DNA from: JAFDZV01 sp966128725
GTDB taxonomy: Bacteria > Bacteroidota > Ignavibacteria > OLB7
Length of the DNA stretch: 64,000 nt
Assembly: GCA_966128725.1 (NCBI GenBank)
Contig: CBHYLN010000002.1
Coordinates: 1 to 64,000, forward strand
Reading direction: 5' to 3'
Below the pieces are notes generated by a model that saw nothing but the letters and a program-made list of their open reading frames with translations, made no database searches and was not told the origin of the DNA. The translations under genes were made by a program, and so were the position numbers. The number at the start of each line of letters is the position of its first letter. Position 1 is the stretch's first letter. Below, one piece after another: positions 1 to 8,575 of the stretch.

Positions 1-2
1 AC

Positions 3-413
3 AGCCAGGCAACCGGCTACAGCGGTTCGTTGTGGCTGAACGCCGACGTCACCTCGACGCTGAGCGCCAACGCCATGATGTTCGCGCGCAATCCCGCATC
101 GGTGGGCGGCAACAAAAACAGCGGCTCGGTATTCATGAACTTTTCGCTGCGCCAGTATCTGCTGGATAAGAAATTGAGCATCTCCCTGCGCGTGAACGAT
201 CCGTTCGCGATGCAGAAATGGGAGAACACGTACAGCAGTGCCGATTTCTATTCGACCTCGAAGAACACGTGGTCATCCAGGAGCATCGGGCTGGACATCA
301 CCTTCAACTTCGGCACGATACCGCGCATGGAACGCCATGAGAAGGATAAGACCGAAACGAAGGGCGGCAGTGGCGGCGGCGGTGGTTCCCAGGGCGGTGG
401 CGGCGGCCAGTAG
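3..413 (+). CDS. C-terminal part of an outer-membrane beta-barrel protein (5' end outside window)
   Basis: The frame is open from the left edge and stops at TAG 411-413, leaving about 136 residues. Alternating polar/hydrophobic strands with aromatic girdle residues (LSISLRVND, SIGLDITFNFG) resemble the last strands of TonB-receptor-like barrels of the outer-membrane beta-barrel family common in Bacteroidetes. Most barrels of this type end on the terminal strand; here a charged linker (RHEKDKTETK) and a Gly-rich tail of about 16 residues follow, which is unusual and could be periplasmic or a low-complexity extension. The function of the missing N-terminal part cannot be judged. A hairpin shared with the convergent neighbour follows. 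Confidence 0.65.
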   Translation, partial: SQATGYSGSLWLNADVTSTLSANAMMFARNPASVGGNKNSGSVFMNFSLRQYLLDKKLSISLRVNDPFAMQKWENTYSSADFYSTSKNTWSSRSIGLDITFNFGTIPRMERHEKDKTETKGGSGGGGGSQGGGGGQ

Positions 414-494
414 ACGCAAATCCCGCAAATGTGGGGTGGCACAACAAACCGAGCGCAAACGCGAGCGGCATTGAAAAGGCCACCAAACATGAAG

Positions 495-536
495 AGGCCC
501 GGTTCGGCACACGCAACAGTGTATCGCCCCGGGCCT
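495..536. terminator. Bidirectional hairpin between convergent genes
   Basis: AGGCCCGG (495-502) pairs with CCGGGCCT (529-536) across a 26-nt loop. It lies between a plus-strand stop at 413 and a minus-strand stop at 574. No T-tract is obvious, so termination is inferred from position. Confidence 0.5.
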
Positions 537-573
537 TGTGTTTTCCGTGCTGCCGCGGTTGCTGTGTTGATTG

Positions 574-3282
574 TCAGGGTTGGATCTCGAGCTTCATCGC
601 CGATACCTGGTTGCCGCTGCGAAGCCGTACGAAGTACAGCCCGCGCGGCAGGCCGGAGACGTCGAGATCGAGCGAGCGTTGCCGACCGCTGCCCGCCACT
701 GTTGGCAACTCCACGGAGCGAACGACGTCGCCGAGCATGGTTGTCAGGTCCAGCCGTGCCGGCTCTGCAACGGGCTCGGTGAACCAGATCCGCGCAACGC
801 CGTTGGCTGGATTGGGGGTGGCGCGCAGGTCATTCGTAGGCGAAGCACGGATACCTTCCCGTTCAACAACGTCGGACAATGCCGATACAGGTACGTATTT
901 GCCACGAATCTGCTCGTCATCGTTGTCCAGCATGCGCCAAACCACCAGCATCTGACCACTCCGAACTGTGCCAACCGGCGAGGTAGCTGCCTCCTTGCCG
1001 GTCGAAATCTGGCGATCGTTGCCGGCGGGGCGCAGGTCGTACGTGAACTGTTGGGCGAATATCCCGTTGCCCGCTGTAAGAAGAGTCAACGTGGAATGCT
1101 CCTTGTCTTCCACAATCGTTGGGTCATGTCTGTCACCTGGTAGATATAGTGATGTCTCAGCTGTCTGCTGCAATCGCTCATTGAATAGTTGTATGGTCAG
1201 GCGTGCCCCTCGCACGTCGTTGTCATTGCGATCGAGTATAAGGCGTGCGAATATACCGTTGGCCAGTTGCTGATAGTATGCAATGCCATCGATTGGGCTG
1301 AATTTAATAGTATCGATGATGATCCCGGACCGATAATGAACGCCATGTTGGGCATCAGCTAACACAAAATCGCGATAACCGAATAGAATTGCAGACATTC
1401 CCGATGTTGTGTGAAAGTCCATGCTATCAACAGCAATGATTTTGCTGCTTGTATCAATAAGGAATGTCAGTGTGTTCGTGTTATTTGAATATCTGCGTTG
1501 CTGCATAACAATGAGCCTGTTGCCGGTATTGGCATCGTATGCAAACGCCCGTTCCGTCATTGGAATGTTCGTGTCGAAGAATATGATCTTTGCTTCCTTG
1601 GATCTCCATGAGTCGGACAAATAGTTTTGTGAAATGAAGATGGGATTCGTCTCCCACGCTTTGTACGGTGGTGGTCCTTTGGGCGTGGTTCGGAAGGTTG
1701 GCCACGATGCATCGATTACGCCGTTTGTTCGGTCGGCGTAACGCGGAGTAAAGCCGCCGGGAGTTCGAACTTGCCTGAGCGGCCGGTTGCTCAGAAGGTT
1801 TACGGCTGAGGATGCTGAATCAATTGTCAATTCTGTCCAGCCAACTACTGGGGCATCGGTGCTCCACGATATGCTTGGGCGACCATGCTGGGTGTGGGGT
1901 GTGCCCTGAGGAATTGCGATCGAAACCGTTACCGTTTGGCCCCCTAGTGTCACTTTGGTGGTGCTGGTATCGCTATGGGAAGCCCGTGTTACCGTTGGCA
2001 GTTGAATTTTGCAACCCAGATCCAAATCAGGGGTCCCGCCATCCCATAGGCTTTTGGTGCTCCCGTCGCCATATATTGCAGTTGTCCAGTGTGTCTTAGA
2101 CTCGTGATCGCCGTACGTCGCGCTCGACCAACCCGACGTAATTTCAATATCAAACATCCAATCGCCGCTGCACCCGGCTACTCGTTTGTAACTAGTTATG
2201 CTGATGTATGGAGTTCCGCCTCTTGGTAGTGTCGGGGCAGTATATTCCGCAGGATAAAGTGTGTCGGTGCGGATCGTTCCGTTCGAATCCACGAGTTGTT
2301 GCTGAAGAGATATTCGATAGCCGCGGACAATGTAGTCCGTTAGCACATCGGCAACTATATAGCGCTGATTAGGCAACTTTATGATTGCCACATCCCACGT
2401 TGGTGTGGCTTTTAGCTTGATTCTGCGTTGTGGAACGGAATCCCACAATGATGGGTACAAGTCCAAATACTCCTTCGTGATCGTTGCCAGTGAGAGGTCA
2501 TTGTCGATGAAGATTGTATTGGCGAGGAAACGATTTGGAACAACGCGAGGGTCGATCAATCCAGCATTGTCGATCATGTGGACGGCATTATCGTCGAATC
2601 GGCGAAATGAGTAGTAGCCTACGTTGGAGACCTGTACAGATGTGAAAGTCGAACCTAGATGCTGTTCCGGGATGTCCACCCGCCCATCCGGCGCCACATG
2701 CACCGCGTACACGCCTGGGCGCTCTTCGCGCGAATCGTTCCATACCACCAGGCGCCCGTATTCGCGCGTGCCAAGCGCACCCATTGTAAGCTCCGCCGAT
2801 GGGGTTACGACGCCGCGAGAGATACGCTCCTCGTTGCCGAGCGGCGTGCCCGAGGTATCGAATCGCCGAGAATAGATTCCCGGCGCGGCCAGGCGTCGAT
2901 CGTTCCAGAACACCATGAAGCCGTTGCCGATAGTGCTGACAAACACGGTTCCAAACGGCCGGGCTTCGGGTGAGTGCAGCTCGGTGATGGGCCCAACCTG
3001 GTGTGTGTCCCGAATCATGGCGTACACCAGTGTGGGCACCAGCATGCCCGACGGCGCCAGGCGCGCATTGCCCCAGGCAACCATGGTGACAGAGCCGATG
3101 GAAGCGGCCGATTGAATGCGGATATCAACTGGCAGGACCGACGCCGGCCCGCCATGTGTTGACAGCCGGAACTCACTCTGGGCATTGGCGGGCACGGCCG
3201 CGCGCACCATCAGCAGCAATGTGTACGCAACCAAGGCTGCCGTTGCAGGGGCAGCGTGGGACATGGGCTTTACGTTTGGCAT
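574..3282 (-). CDS. Large secreted T9SS client protein, function unknown
   Basis: About 902 residues. An N-terminal signal peptide (LVAYTLLLMVRAAVPANAQ) is followed by a long region of beta-rich, weakly repetitive sequence with motifs such as GNGFMVFWNDRR and YGRLVVWNDSR that recall propeller-like repeats of secreted surface proteins. The last ~85 residues are a T9SS sorting domain: ATPNPANGVARIWF, then LDLDVSGLPRGLYFVRLRSG and a final basic strand. I chose ATG 3282 over TTG 3300 because the extra residues precede the basic n-region; ATG 3264 is also possible. The protein is expected to cross the inner membrane by Sec and the outer membrane by T9SS. No catalytic motif was recognised. Confidence 0.8.
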   Translation of the reverse strand: MPNVKPMSHAAPATAALVAYTLLLMVRAAVPANAQSEFRLSTHGGPASVLPVDIRIQSAASIGSVTMVAWGNARLAPSGMLVPTLVYAMIRDTHQVGPITELHSPEARPFGTVFVSTIGNGFMVFWNDRRLAAPGIYSRRFDTSGTPLGNEERISRGVVTPSAELTMGALGTREYGRLVVWNDSREERPGVYAVHVAPDGRVDIPEQHLGSTFTSVQVSNVGYYSFRRFDDNAVHMIDNAGLIDPRVVPNRFLANTIFIDNDLSLATITKEYLDLYPSLWDSVPQRRIKLKATPTWDVAIIKLPNQRYIVADVLTDYIVRGYRISLQQQLVDSNGTIRTDTLYPAEYTAPTLPRGGTPYISITSYKRVAGCSGDWMFDIEITSGWSSATYGDHESKTHWTTAIYGDGSTKSLWDGGTPDLDLGCKIQLPTVTRASHSDTSTTKVTLGGQTVTVSIAIPQGTPHTQHGRPSISWSTDAPVVGWTELTIDSASSAVNLLSNRPLRQVRTPGGFTPRYADRTNGVIDASWPTFRTTPKGPPPYKAWETNPIFISQNYLSDSWRSKEAKIIFFDTNIPMTERAFAYDANTGNRLIVMQQRRYSNNTNTLTFLIDTSSKIIAVDSMDFHTTSGMSAILFGYRDFVLADAQHGVHYRSGIIIDTIKFSPIDGIAYYQQLANGIFARLILDRNDNDVRGARLTIQLFNERLQQTAETSLYLPGDRHDPTIVEDKEHSTLTLLTAGNGIFAQQFTYDLRPAGNDRQISTGKEAATSPVGTVRSGQMLVVWRMLDNDDEQIRGKYVPVSALSDVVEREGIRASPTNDLRATPNPANGVARIWFTEPVAEPARLDLTTMLGDVVRSVELPTVAGSGRQRSLDLDVSGLPRGLYFVRLRSGNQVSAMKLEIQP

Positions 3283-3380
3283 CGTAAACCCAACCCACAA
3301 ACCGGCGGATTGTTAGCAGGGGGGGCTGCTACGGTGCGTGCTGACCATGGAATTGGCAGCACGCCGGGCCGGTAAACGCG

Positions 3381-3413
3381 CAGGCCCCACGCACCGAGGG
3401 TGCGCAGGGCCTG
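3381..3413 (-). terminator. Hairpin downstream of the first secreted paralog
   Basis: Two-part stem: CAGGCCC with GGGCCTG outside and CGCACC-GAG-GGTGCG inside. It starts 53 bases past the stop of the minus-strand gene that ends at 3466. Termination is inferred. Confidence 0.5.
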
Positions 3414-3465
3414 TCTGCCGGGTTTGGTTCGTGCGCGCATTGCTGCCGCGCACGGCTGCCGATGG

Positions 3466-4095
3466 TTAGTTCAGCGTCGACGAAAGATTCTGCAGCGTGA
3501 TCACGTCGCCCGTGACATCGTTCACGAAATCGATGGGCGCTGCGTTGGCGTCGCGGGTGAAGGTCTCGTTGCGGAACGGGTTGAACGACATCACCTGGCG
3601 ATTGTGCAGCACAACTTCCTCGGTCGAGCGATACACGCCGGGGATTCCGTCGATCTCGGCCTGCGCATAGAAGCTGATGGTGCCTTCGGCTGGGAACTGC
3701 GATGCGGCCGTCAAGCCGCGGAACGTTGCGGGCGAGGATGTCTTCGTGGGGTCGTTTGCCCAGTGAATGGTGCCCAGGATTGGATCGGTGGCCGTACCCG
3801 TGAAGCTCTGGATATCCAGATCAGCCTGCCAGTTGCAGGGAACCAGCGGCGGCGGCGGGGTGCAGCTTGTGACGATGAAGCAGCCGTTTGTGGTTGCCGT
3901 TACCGTGATGTTATACCCAAGGCTCTGGAAGTCCGCAAGCGACGAACCCGGGCAGCAGATAACCTGGCCCACGGTTGGGCACTCGGAGCATTGCGCCGAG
4001 GCCGTTGTTGTGCCAACCGTTGCGGCAATGGCGAACACGGTGGCGCTGAGGGAGATTGCCGAGGCAATTCGGGCAAAAATGTTGAGGCGTGACAT
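3466..4095 (-). CDS. Small secreted Cys-containing protein, copy 1 of a tandem pair
   Basis: 209 residues with a signal peptide (SAISLSATVFAIAATVGTTTASAQ) and cleavage after AQ expected. The mature part opens with a Cys cluster (QCSECPTVGQVICC), then TATTNGCFIVTSCTPPPP, then a beta-rich region with HWANDPTKTSS and a tail LVN-type segment ending NLSSTLN. It is co-linear over its whole length with the gene at 4528-5157, also 209 residues, so the two are recent tandem duplicates. No T9SS domain and no known family recognised; an exported structural or surface protein is the best guess. An AGGA ribosome binding site lies 8 bases before ATG and directly abuts a palindrome. Confidence 0.75.
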   Translation of the reverse strand: MSRLNIFARIASAISLSATVFAIAATVGTTTASAQCSECPTVGQVICCPGSSLADFQSLGYNITVTATTNGCFIVTSCTPPPPLVPCNWQADLDIQSFTGTATDPILGTIHWANDPTKTSSPATFRGLTAASQFPAEGTISFYAQAEIDGIPGVYRSTEEVVLHNRQVMSFNPFRNETFTRDANAAPIDFVNDVTGDVITLQNLSSTLN

Positions 4096-4107
4096 GTGGA
4101 TGATCCT

Positions 4108-4127
4108 TTTCCAAATACGTTTGGAAA
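4108..4127 (-). promoter_or_regulatory. Perfect inverted repeat abutting the ribosome binding site (copy 1)
   Basis: TTTCCAAA-TACG-TTTGGAAA: 8-base arms, 4-base loop. On the transcript the 3' arm runs directly into AGGA, the ribosome binding site of the gene starting at 4095. The same arrangement precedes the paralog. It could act as an RNA hairpin masking the binding site or as a protein operator; this is inference. Confidence 0.6.
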
Positions 4128-4321
4128 TAATGATGTACGAAATGTGGCATCGTGTGGTGCCAGGGGCTGGTGAACACGTGCCACCAGAGCCGGAGTACAG
4201 GTGCAGTTGGCGCGGATATTATCCCGAGCAACTTCTCAGTCCCGCGAGTTGATACTGTTCAAGTGCATCACCTCACCGAGAATTTTTCTGTGTTGGCAAT
4301 AATCGTGGTTCTCGTGGCAGT

Positions 4322-4368
4322 AAACTTCTTCCGGATTGCGCTGTTACCACCGTTGGCGTGTGCTGATG
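4322..4368 (-). repeat. Upstream block shared by the tandem paralogs (copy 1)
   Basis: AAACTTCTTCCGGATTGC (4322-4339) followed after 20 bases by GTGCTGATG. It matches 5512-5551 exactly at both cores. It lies about 230 bases upstream of the start at 4095. It may be a regulatory site or a simple remnant of the duplication. Confidence 0.6.
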
Positions 4369-4527
4369 CACGGTTCCGGTTTTGTTATCGCAAATAGAGG
4401 CGTTTTCAGGGCCTGGCTTTTTAGCATTGTGAATAATCCACGCAAAACAACGCGAGCAGGGAATACGTTGCCGTACACCCTGCTCGGTAATAGTCGAATT
4501 CCAAACCGGTTGATGCCCCGGAATTAT

Positions 4528-5157
4528 TTAGTTCAGCGTCGACGAAAGATTCGTCAGCGTGAGCACGTCGCCGGTGACGTCGTTCACAAAAAGGATCGGC
4601 GGCTCGTTTGCGTCGCGGGTGAATGTCTCGTTCACAAACGGGTTGAACGACATCACCTGACGGTTGTGGATCACCACCTGGGTCTGGCTGCGATACACGC
4701 CGGGGATGCAGTCGATTGTTGCCTGCGCATAGAAGCTGATGGTGCCTTCGGCGGGGAACTGCGTTGCGACCGCCAAGCCGCGGAACGTTGCCAGCGACGA
4801 GGTCTTCGTGGGGTCGTTTGCCCAATGGACGTTGCCGAAGATCGGATCGATGGCGGTTCCGGTGAAGCTCTGGAGCTCCAGATCGGCCTGCCACGGGCAC
4901 GGCGATGCCGGCGGCGGCGGCGTGCAACTGGTTACACGGAAACAACCGTTCGTGGTTGCCGTTACCGTGATGCTATAGCCAAGGCGCGTGAAGTCGGCTA
5001 GCGACGAGCCGGGGCAGCAGATGATTTGCCCAACGGTTGGGCACTCGGCGCATTGTGCGTTTGCGGTTGTGCTTCCCATCGAAAGCGTCAACAGAAACGC
5101 CGAGGCAATCGCGCTTGCGGCGACCGCGAAACGGGTACGAATATTGCGATGCGTCAT
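4528..5157 (-). CDS. Small secreted Cys-containing protein, copy 2 of a tandem pair
   Basis: 209 residues; signal peptide around SAFLLTLSMGSTTANAQ, then QCAECPTVGQIICCPGSSL, TATTNGCFRVTSCTPPPP, VHWANDPTKTSS and the same NLSSTLN terminus as copy 1. The longest frame starts at 5391, but ATG 5157 is preferred: it starts the basic n-region and has an AGGA binding site with good spacing, and the resulting length equals that of copy 1. All mature-part cysteines line up between the copies, which suggests conserved disulfides. No enzyme motif and no T9SS domain. Function unknown. Confidence 0.75.
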   Translation of the reverse strand: MTHRNIRTRFAVAASAIASAFLLTLSMGSTTANAQCAECPTVGQIICCPGSSLADFTRLGYSITVTATTNGCFRVTSCTPPPPASPCPWQADLELQSFTGTAIDPIFGNVHWANDPTKTSSLATFRGLAVATQFPAEGTISFYAQATIDCIPGVYRSQTQVVIHNRQVMSFNPFVNETFTRDANEPPILFVNDVTGDVLTLTNLSSTLN

Positions 5158-5170
5158 GGTAGCGTATCCT

Positions 5171-5189
5171 TTTCCAACAGTATTGGAAA
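5171..5189 (-). promoter_or_regulatory. Inverted repeat abutting the ribosome binding site (copy 2)
   Basis: TTTCCAA-CAGTA-TTGGAAA: 7-base arms, 5-base loop, in the same place relative to AGGA and ATG as the copy-1 palindrome. Loop sequence differs between the copies while the arms are kept, as expected for a selected structure. Confidence 0.6.
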
Positions 5190-5511
5190 TGAGTGTGAAG
5201 TACGTGGCAGTACGATGTACCGGGGGATGGGGTCGTGCCGTAGTGCCGTTTGATGCCGGAGCTGCAATCCAGTAATATTCAATGCATTTCTGCTGCCCGA
5301 AGAGCCATCGATTGGCCGGGAGCCTGGTGCCTGCGATCGGAGACGGTAATACGATGCCCTCGCCTGCCAATGCCGTGCAGGCGAACATCACGGCGCGGCG
5401 GACACATCGATTGCGGCCGTGGATACGAATTATGTACCGGGGAAAGGGGATAGAACGTGGGCGAGATTAATTGAAAACTCGCACTGCAATAATAATGCGC
5501 CAATATCCTGC

Positions 5512-5551
5512 AAACTTCTTCCGGATTGCTGTTGCGGGCGCAGTGCTGATG
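5512..5551 (-). repeat. Upstream block shared by the tandem paralogs (copy 2)
   Basis: AAACTTCTTCCGGATTGC (5512-5529), a 13-base spacer, then GTGCTGATG. It lies about 355 bases upstream of the start at 5157. See copy 1 at 4322-4368. Confidence 0.6.
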
Positions 5552-5807
5552 TATTCAACGTTGCGGTGGTATCGGGGAAGGGTGTGATTCGCCGGATGTA
5601 TTGCGATCCCGCGCCCGCGCCAACTGGCTGCCCGTGCGGTGCCGTGATATCGCAACGCGCAAACAGGTGTTAGCGCAAGCCCGCGGGGGCATGCGCTCTG
5701 CGTTATTCATGGTGTGCTGCCGGCATGGTACGCCGATATCTCCGCGCCCGCTTCAGGACCTCAACCCTGGCACGTTTGCGTGCGCGCTCCGATGGGCAAT
5801 CAGGAAG

Positions 5808-7415
5808 TCAGCGCACGATGCGCAACAATGTGGTTGCCGTGCCGCCGGCCGACGAGGCACGCACGAGGTATATCCCGGTCGGCAGATCGCCTATCGTTGC
5901 AGGGCCACAGTGCAACACCGTGCGGCCGGGCACGGCGCCCGGCACTGCGGCCGGGGGCTGCGCTGGCAGGGTCAGCCGAAGACGCCCCACGACATCGAAG
6001 ATCTGCACGATCGCCGGCCCGGTTGCGCCATCAACCGTGATATCCATCTCCTGATGCGCCGGGTTGGGCTGGCACGCAACCCGCATCGCAGCGGCCGCGG
6101 CGGCAGGGTGTTCAACGCCGCTTGGCGCGGGCCGCAGAAACCAGCCCCTGGTTGTGGTATCGGTCGCCATGAAATTCAGCAGCATCATTGCCACCTTGGT
6201 TTGGCCGGCGGATGAGGGATGTGTTCCGTCGCCTCCAAGATCACCCTTCTCCCAAATCAGGCCGTCGGCGCGCGGGTGTGTGCCGTTTGCCCACAGATAC
6301 GGTCCCCACGCCAGCCACGGGGCGCGGCGGGCCGGCGGTGCGTAGGCAAGCCCCGTATCGCCCGCAATCTGCTGCTCGATCAGCCACTTCACCGAAAATC
6401 CGCTTTCGTAGGCGTACATCTCCGGATTCAGCGTCGTGGTGGCGTAGCCCGCGTAAATCCGGCTGGAGAGATAGACCATCTTCAGGTTCGGGTATCGGGC
6501 CGGCAACGAGCGAACGATTGTCCGCAGGTCGTCGCGCAAATCCTGCGCGTACCCCGGGAAGCCCGTGGTTGGGCCGCCGTTGGCCTCCTTCAGCCACACG
6601 GCCTGCACCTGTTGCGCGCGCACGCCGGCTGTGCGCAGCCGGTTCTCGATCTCCGTCCAGAATCCGGCGGTGGGCACCGCGATCACCGAAGCGGTTTGCC
6701 CGCCCTGCGCGCCATCCACAATTATTACGCGCGGATTTTTGCCGGCGAAGGTATCGGCGATCGCCTTGAACCGCGAATACTCCTGCGTGCAGTTCGACAT
6801 CCCGATCGACAGCAGCACGATGGAGCCCGCGGGATGCGGGCGGCCGTTGGTATCCAGAGGCACGACCTGTTGGGCCAGCGAAAGGCCTGCGGCCAGGTGC
6901 CCGGCCGGCGGCGTATTGGCGCCGTTGGGATACAGCCCGCCCTGATATCCATTGTATGTGCCCGTTGCCAGTTCGGTAAGCGGCTTCACCGAGTCCGGGA
7001 CGCCGGCGCCGCCACTGCCGCCGCCGTACGTGTTGAACCGCCATGGTTGGCACCACGGGCCGGCGCCCTGCGCGTCAACGGCGCGCACCCGCCAATAGAT
7101 CACCTGCGCGGCGGGCAGGCTGCGAACGTTCATCCGTGTTGCGGTGATACCGTTGGAATCCAGCCGCTGCGTAAATGCGGTGGTAGGCGAAAGCTGCACA
7201 TCGTAGCGCAATGCTCCGGGCGCCGCTTCCCATTGCAGCACTACCGACGTCGGGGCCAACGAGTCGTCCATCGCCGGCGCAAGCAGGCGAACCGTGTCCG
7301 GCACGGAGTCCGGCACGGAGGCGTGTGCCATGGATACGTCAGCGGCAATCACCATCCAGGCCATCAGCATCGGGGCAATGCGGTAAACGCAGGCAAACGG
7401 TGTGTTCTGTATCAT
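5808..7415 (-). CDS. Secreted SGNH/GDSL-type hydrolase-like protein with fibronectin-III-like and T9SS domains
   Basis: 535 residues from ATG 7415 (start moved inward from 7493, where no signal peptide would follow). Order: signal peptide; a FnIII-like module (LQWEAAPGALRYDVQLS, VIYWRVRAVDAQG) of the type seen in surface proteins; an SGNH-like domain with block I variant LLSIGMSNCTQEY, a Gly-rich block VDGAQGGQTASV and the terminal Asp/His block GDGTHPSSAGQTKVA; and a T9SS sorting domain (ACQPNPAHQEMD to GIYLVRASSAGG). The usual GDS serine motif is replaced by GMSN, Ser being retained. Probably a surface esterase or carbohydrate deacetylase; substrate unknown. Confidence 0.7.
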   Translation of the reverse strand: MIQNTPFACVYRIAPMLMAWMVIAADVSMAHASVPDSVPDTVRLLAPAMDDSLAPTSVVLQWEAAPGALRYDVQLSPTTAFTQRLDSNGITATRMNVRSLPAAQVIYWRVRAVDAQGAGPWCQPWRFNTYGGGSGGAGVPDSVKPLTELATGTYNGYQGGLYPNGANTPPAGHLAAGLSLAQQVVPLDTNGRPHPAGSIVLLSIGMSNCTQEYSRFKAIADTFAGKNPRVIIVDGAQGGQTASVIAVPTAGFWTEIENRLRTAGVRAQQVQAVWLKEANGGPTTGFPGYAQDLRDDLRTIVRSLPARYPNLKMVYLSSRIYAGYATTTLNPEMYAYESGFSVKWLIEQQIAGDTGLAYAPPARRAPWLAWGPYLWANGTHPRADGLIWEKGDLGGDGTHPSSAGQTKVAMMLLNFMATDTTTRGWFLRPAPSGVEHPAAAAAAMRVACQPNPAHQEMDITVDGATGPAIVQIFDVVGRLRLTLPAQPPAAVPGAVPGRTVLHCGPATIGDLPTGIYLVRASSAGGTATTLLRIVR

Positions 7416-7728
7416 GGCTGACTCTCGGTGAGCTGCAGGGTCGGGACCGCGATCGCGGCGCTGTGGAACGCCGTCTGGTTTCGGGCGGAACACACCGCGG
7501 TGATGAAAGTTACGCCCGGCCGGTTATTGCCTGCCGCCGGGCGCCGTGGTCGGGGGCGGTTGTTGGCCGAATAGTCTCCGAGATGCCGATATGCGCAAGG
7601 GCTGAGGGTCTGCCCGTTATCAGTTTCAGATGAAGACCATGGGTGCGAACTTCGCGAGAATACGTCGAGGTAATTCACTGAACCAATTCGTGGTGAACAC
7701 ATGATCCCATCAACAGAGGTATTCCTGC

Positions 7729-8397
7729 ATGGCTGATTGGACTTGCCGCCAATCACAGATCAGGCAATGGTGTGCAGTGCTGGGCGGGGCAGTGGTGGTG
7801 CTGTTCGTATGCGGGCTCCCGTTTGGATGTTCGCCGGGTGCGATGCCGAAACTGGCGACGACCGAGGACACCGCCAGCGCGACTACGAACGGTGCCGACC
7901 GTGATATTGTATCGGCACGAATGGAAGCAGCTTTACAGCGATTTCCACCTATCAGCTTGCCAATGGTTCTGAGTGAAGATGTGTTGTGGAATGATTCCCA
8001 TTTCGAAGAGGAACCTATCGATTCGGTGCTTGCGGAAGCCGTGTCCTGCAGTGGAAAGGATAATATCCTTGCAGGGGTGTGCAGGTCGTATCCATTGGGA
8101 ATAGTGAGATTGGCATCGGGCGGATATTTCGTATTGATTCTTTCCTCGTGCGGAATCGGGGGCAGATATTCGGATATCTGTGGCGCAACACTTGATTCGA
8201 CATTCATGGTGCGCTCTGTTGCCACGATTGCACGTGTTCATGCGGATTGCGGCTTTGCAAATATCCAGACCGCAACCGTCGATTCGGATCTGAAGGTAAC
8301 CGCGGAACATATCGAACGCTCCTATGATTGCGATGGGGGTGGCAAGGTGGTATCCGAGACGAGGAAAAGCGTTGTCTTTTCGATATCAGACGAATAG
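7729..8397 (+). CDS. Putative lipoprotein, function unknown
   Basis: 222 residues. A basic N-terminus and a hydrophobic stretch (VLGGAVVVLFVCGLPFGC) end in a lipobox-like LPFGC, so lipid attachment is likely. The mature part is acidic and has cysteines at VSCSGK, VCRSY, SSCGIGG, DICGA, ADCGF and YDCDGGG. No family recognised. It is divergent from the SGNH-like gene; the 313 bases between show no clear promoter to me. Confidence 0.55.
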   Translation: MADWTCRQSQIRQWCAVLGGAVVVLFVCGLPFGCSPGAMPKLATTEDTASATTNGADRDIVSARMEAALQRFPPISLPMVLSEDVLWNDSHFEEEPIDSVLAEAVSCSGKDNILAGVCRSYPLGIVRLASGGYFVLILSSCGIGGRYSDICGATLDSTFMVRSVATIARVHADCGFANIQTATVDSDLKVTAEHIERSYDCDGGGKVVSETRKSVVFSISDE

Positions 8398-8575
8398 TTC
8401 ACCGTGCTTCAACGGTTGTCGTACCGGCTGCGTGAATGGAAGGGAGTCCGTTGTGCGGTTGCAGCCATAGCGGCACCATGGAACATTGCCCGGTATATCC
8501 CTGCCCAAAACAACGCACTGAATGTGCAATGATGCACGCGTGTTGCGCATGCTGGGGAGCGGAAATCCTGGGCGC

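Larger units (their letters stand above)
4096..4527. other. Intergenic region between the tandem paralogs
   Basis: 432 bases without a supported gene. It holds the palindrome above and, at 4322-4368, an upstream block (AAACTTCTTCCGGATTGC then GTGCTGATG) that recurs in front of the second paralog. The duplication therefore included upstream sequence. Confidence 0.5.
5158..5807. other. 650-base intergenic region
   Basis: No supported gene. Apart from the palindrome at 5171-5189 and the shared block at 5512-5551, I see no repeat or RNA. The part nearest 5807 lies downstream of nothing but the next minus gene's stop and shows no clear terminator. Confidence 0.4.
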
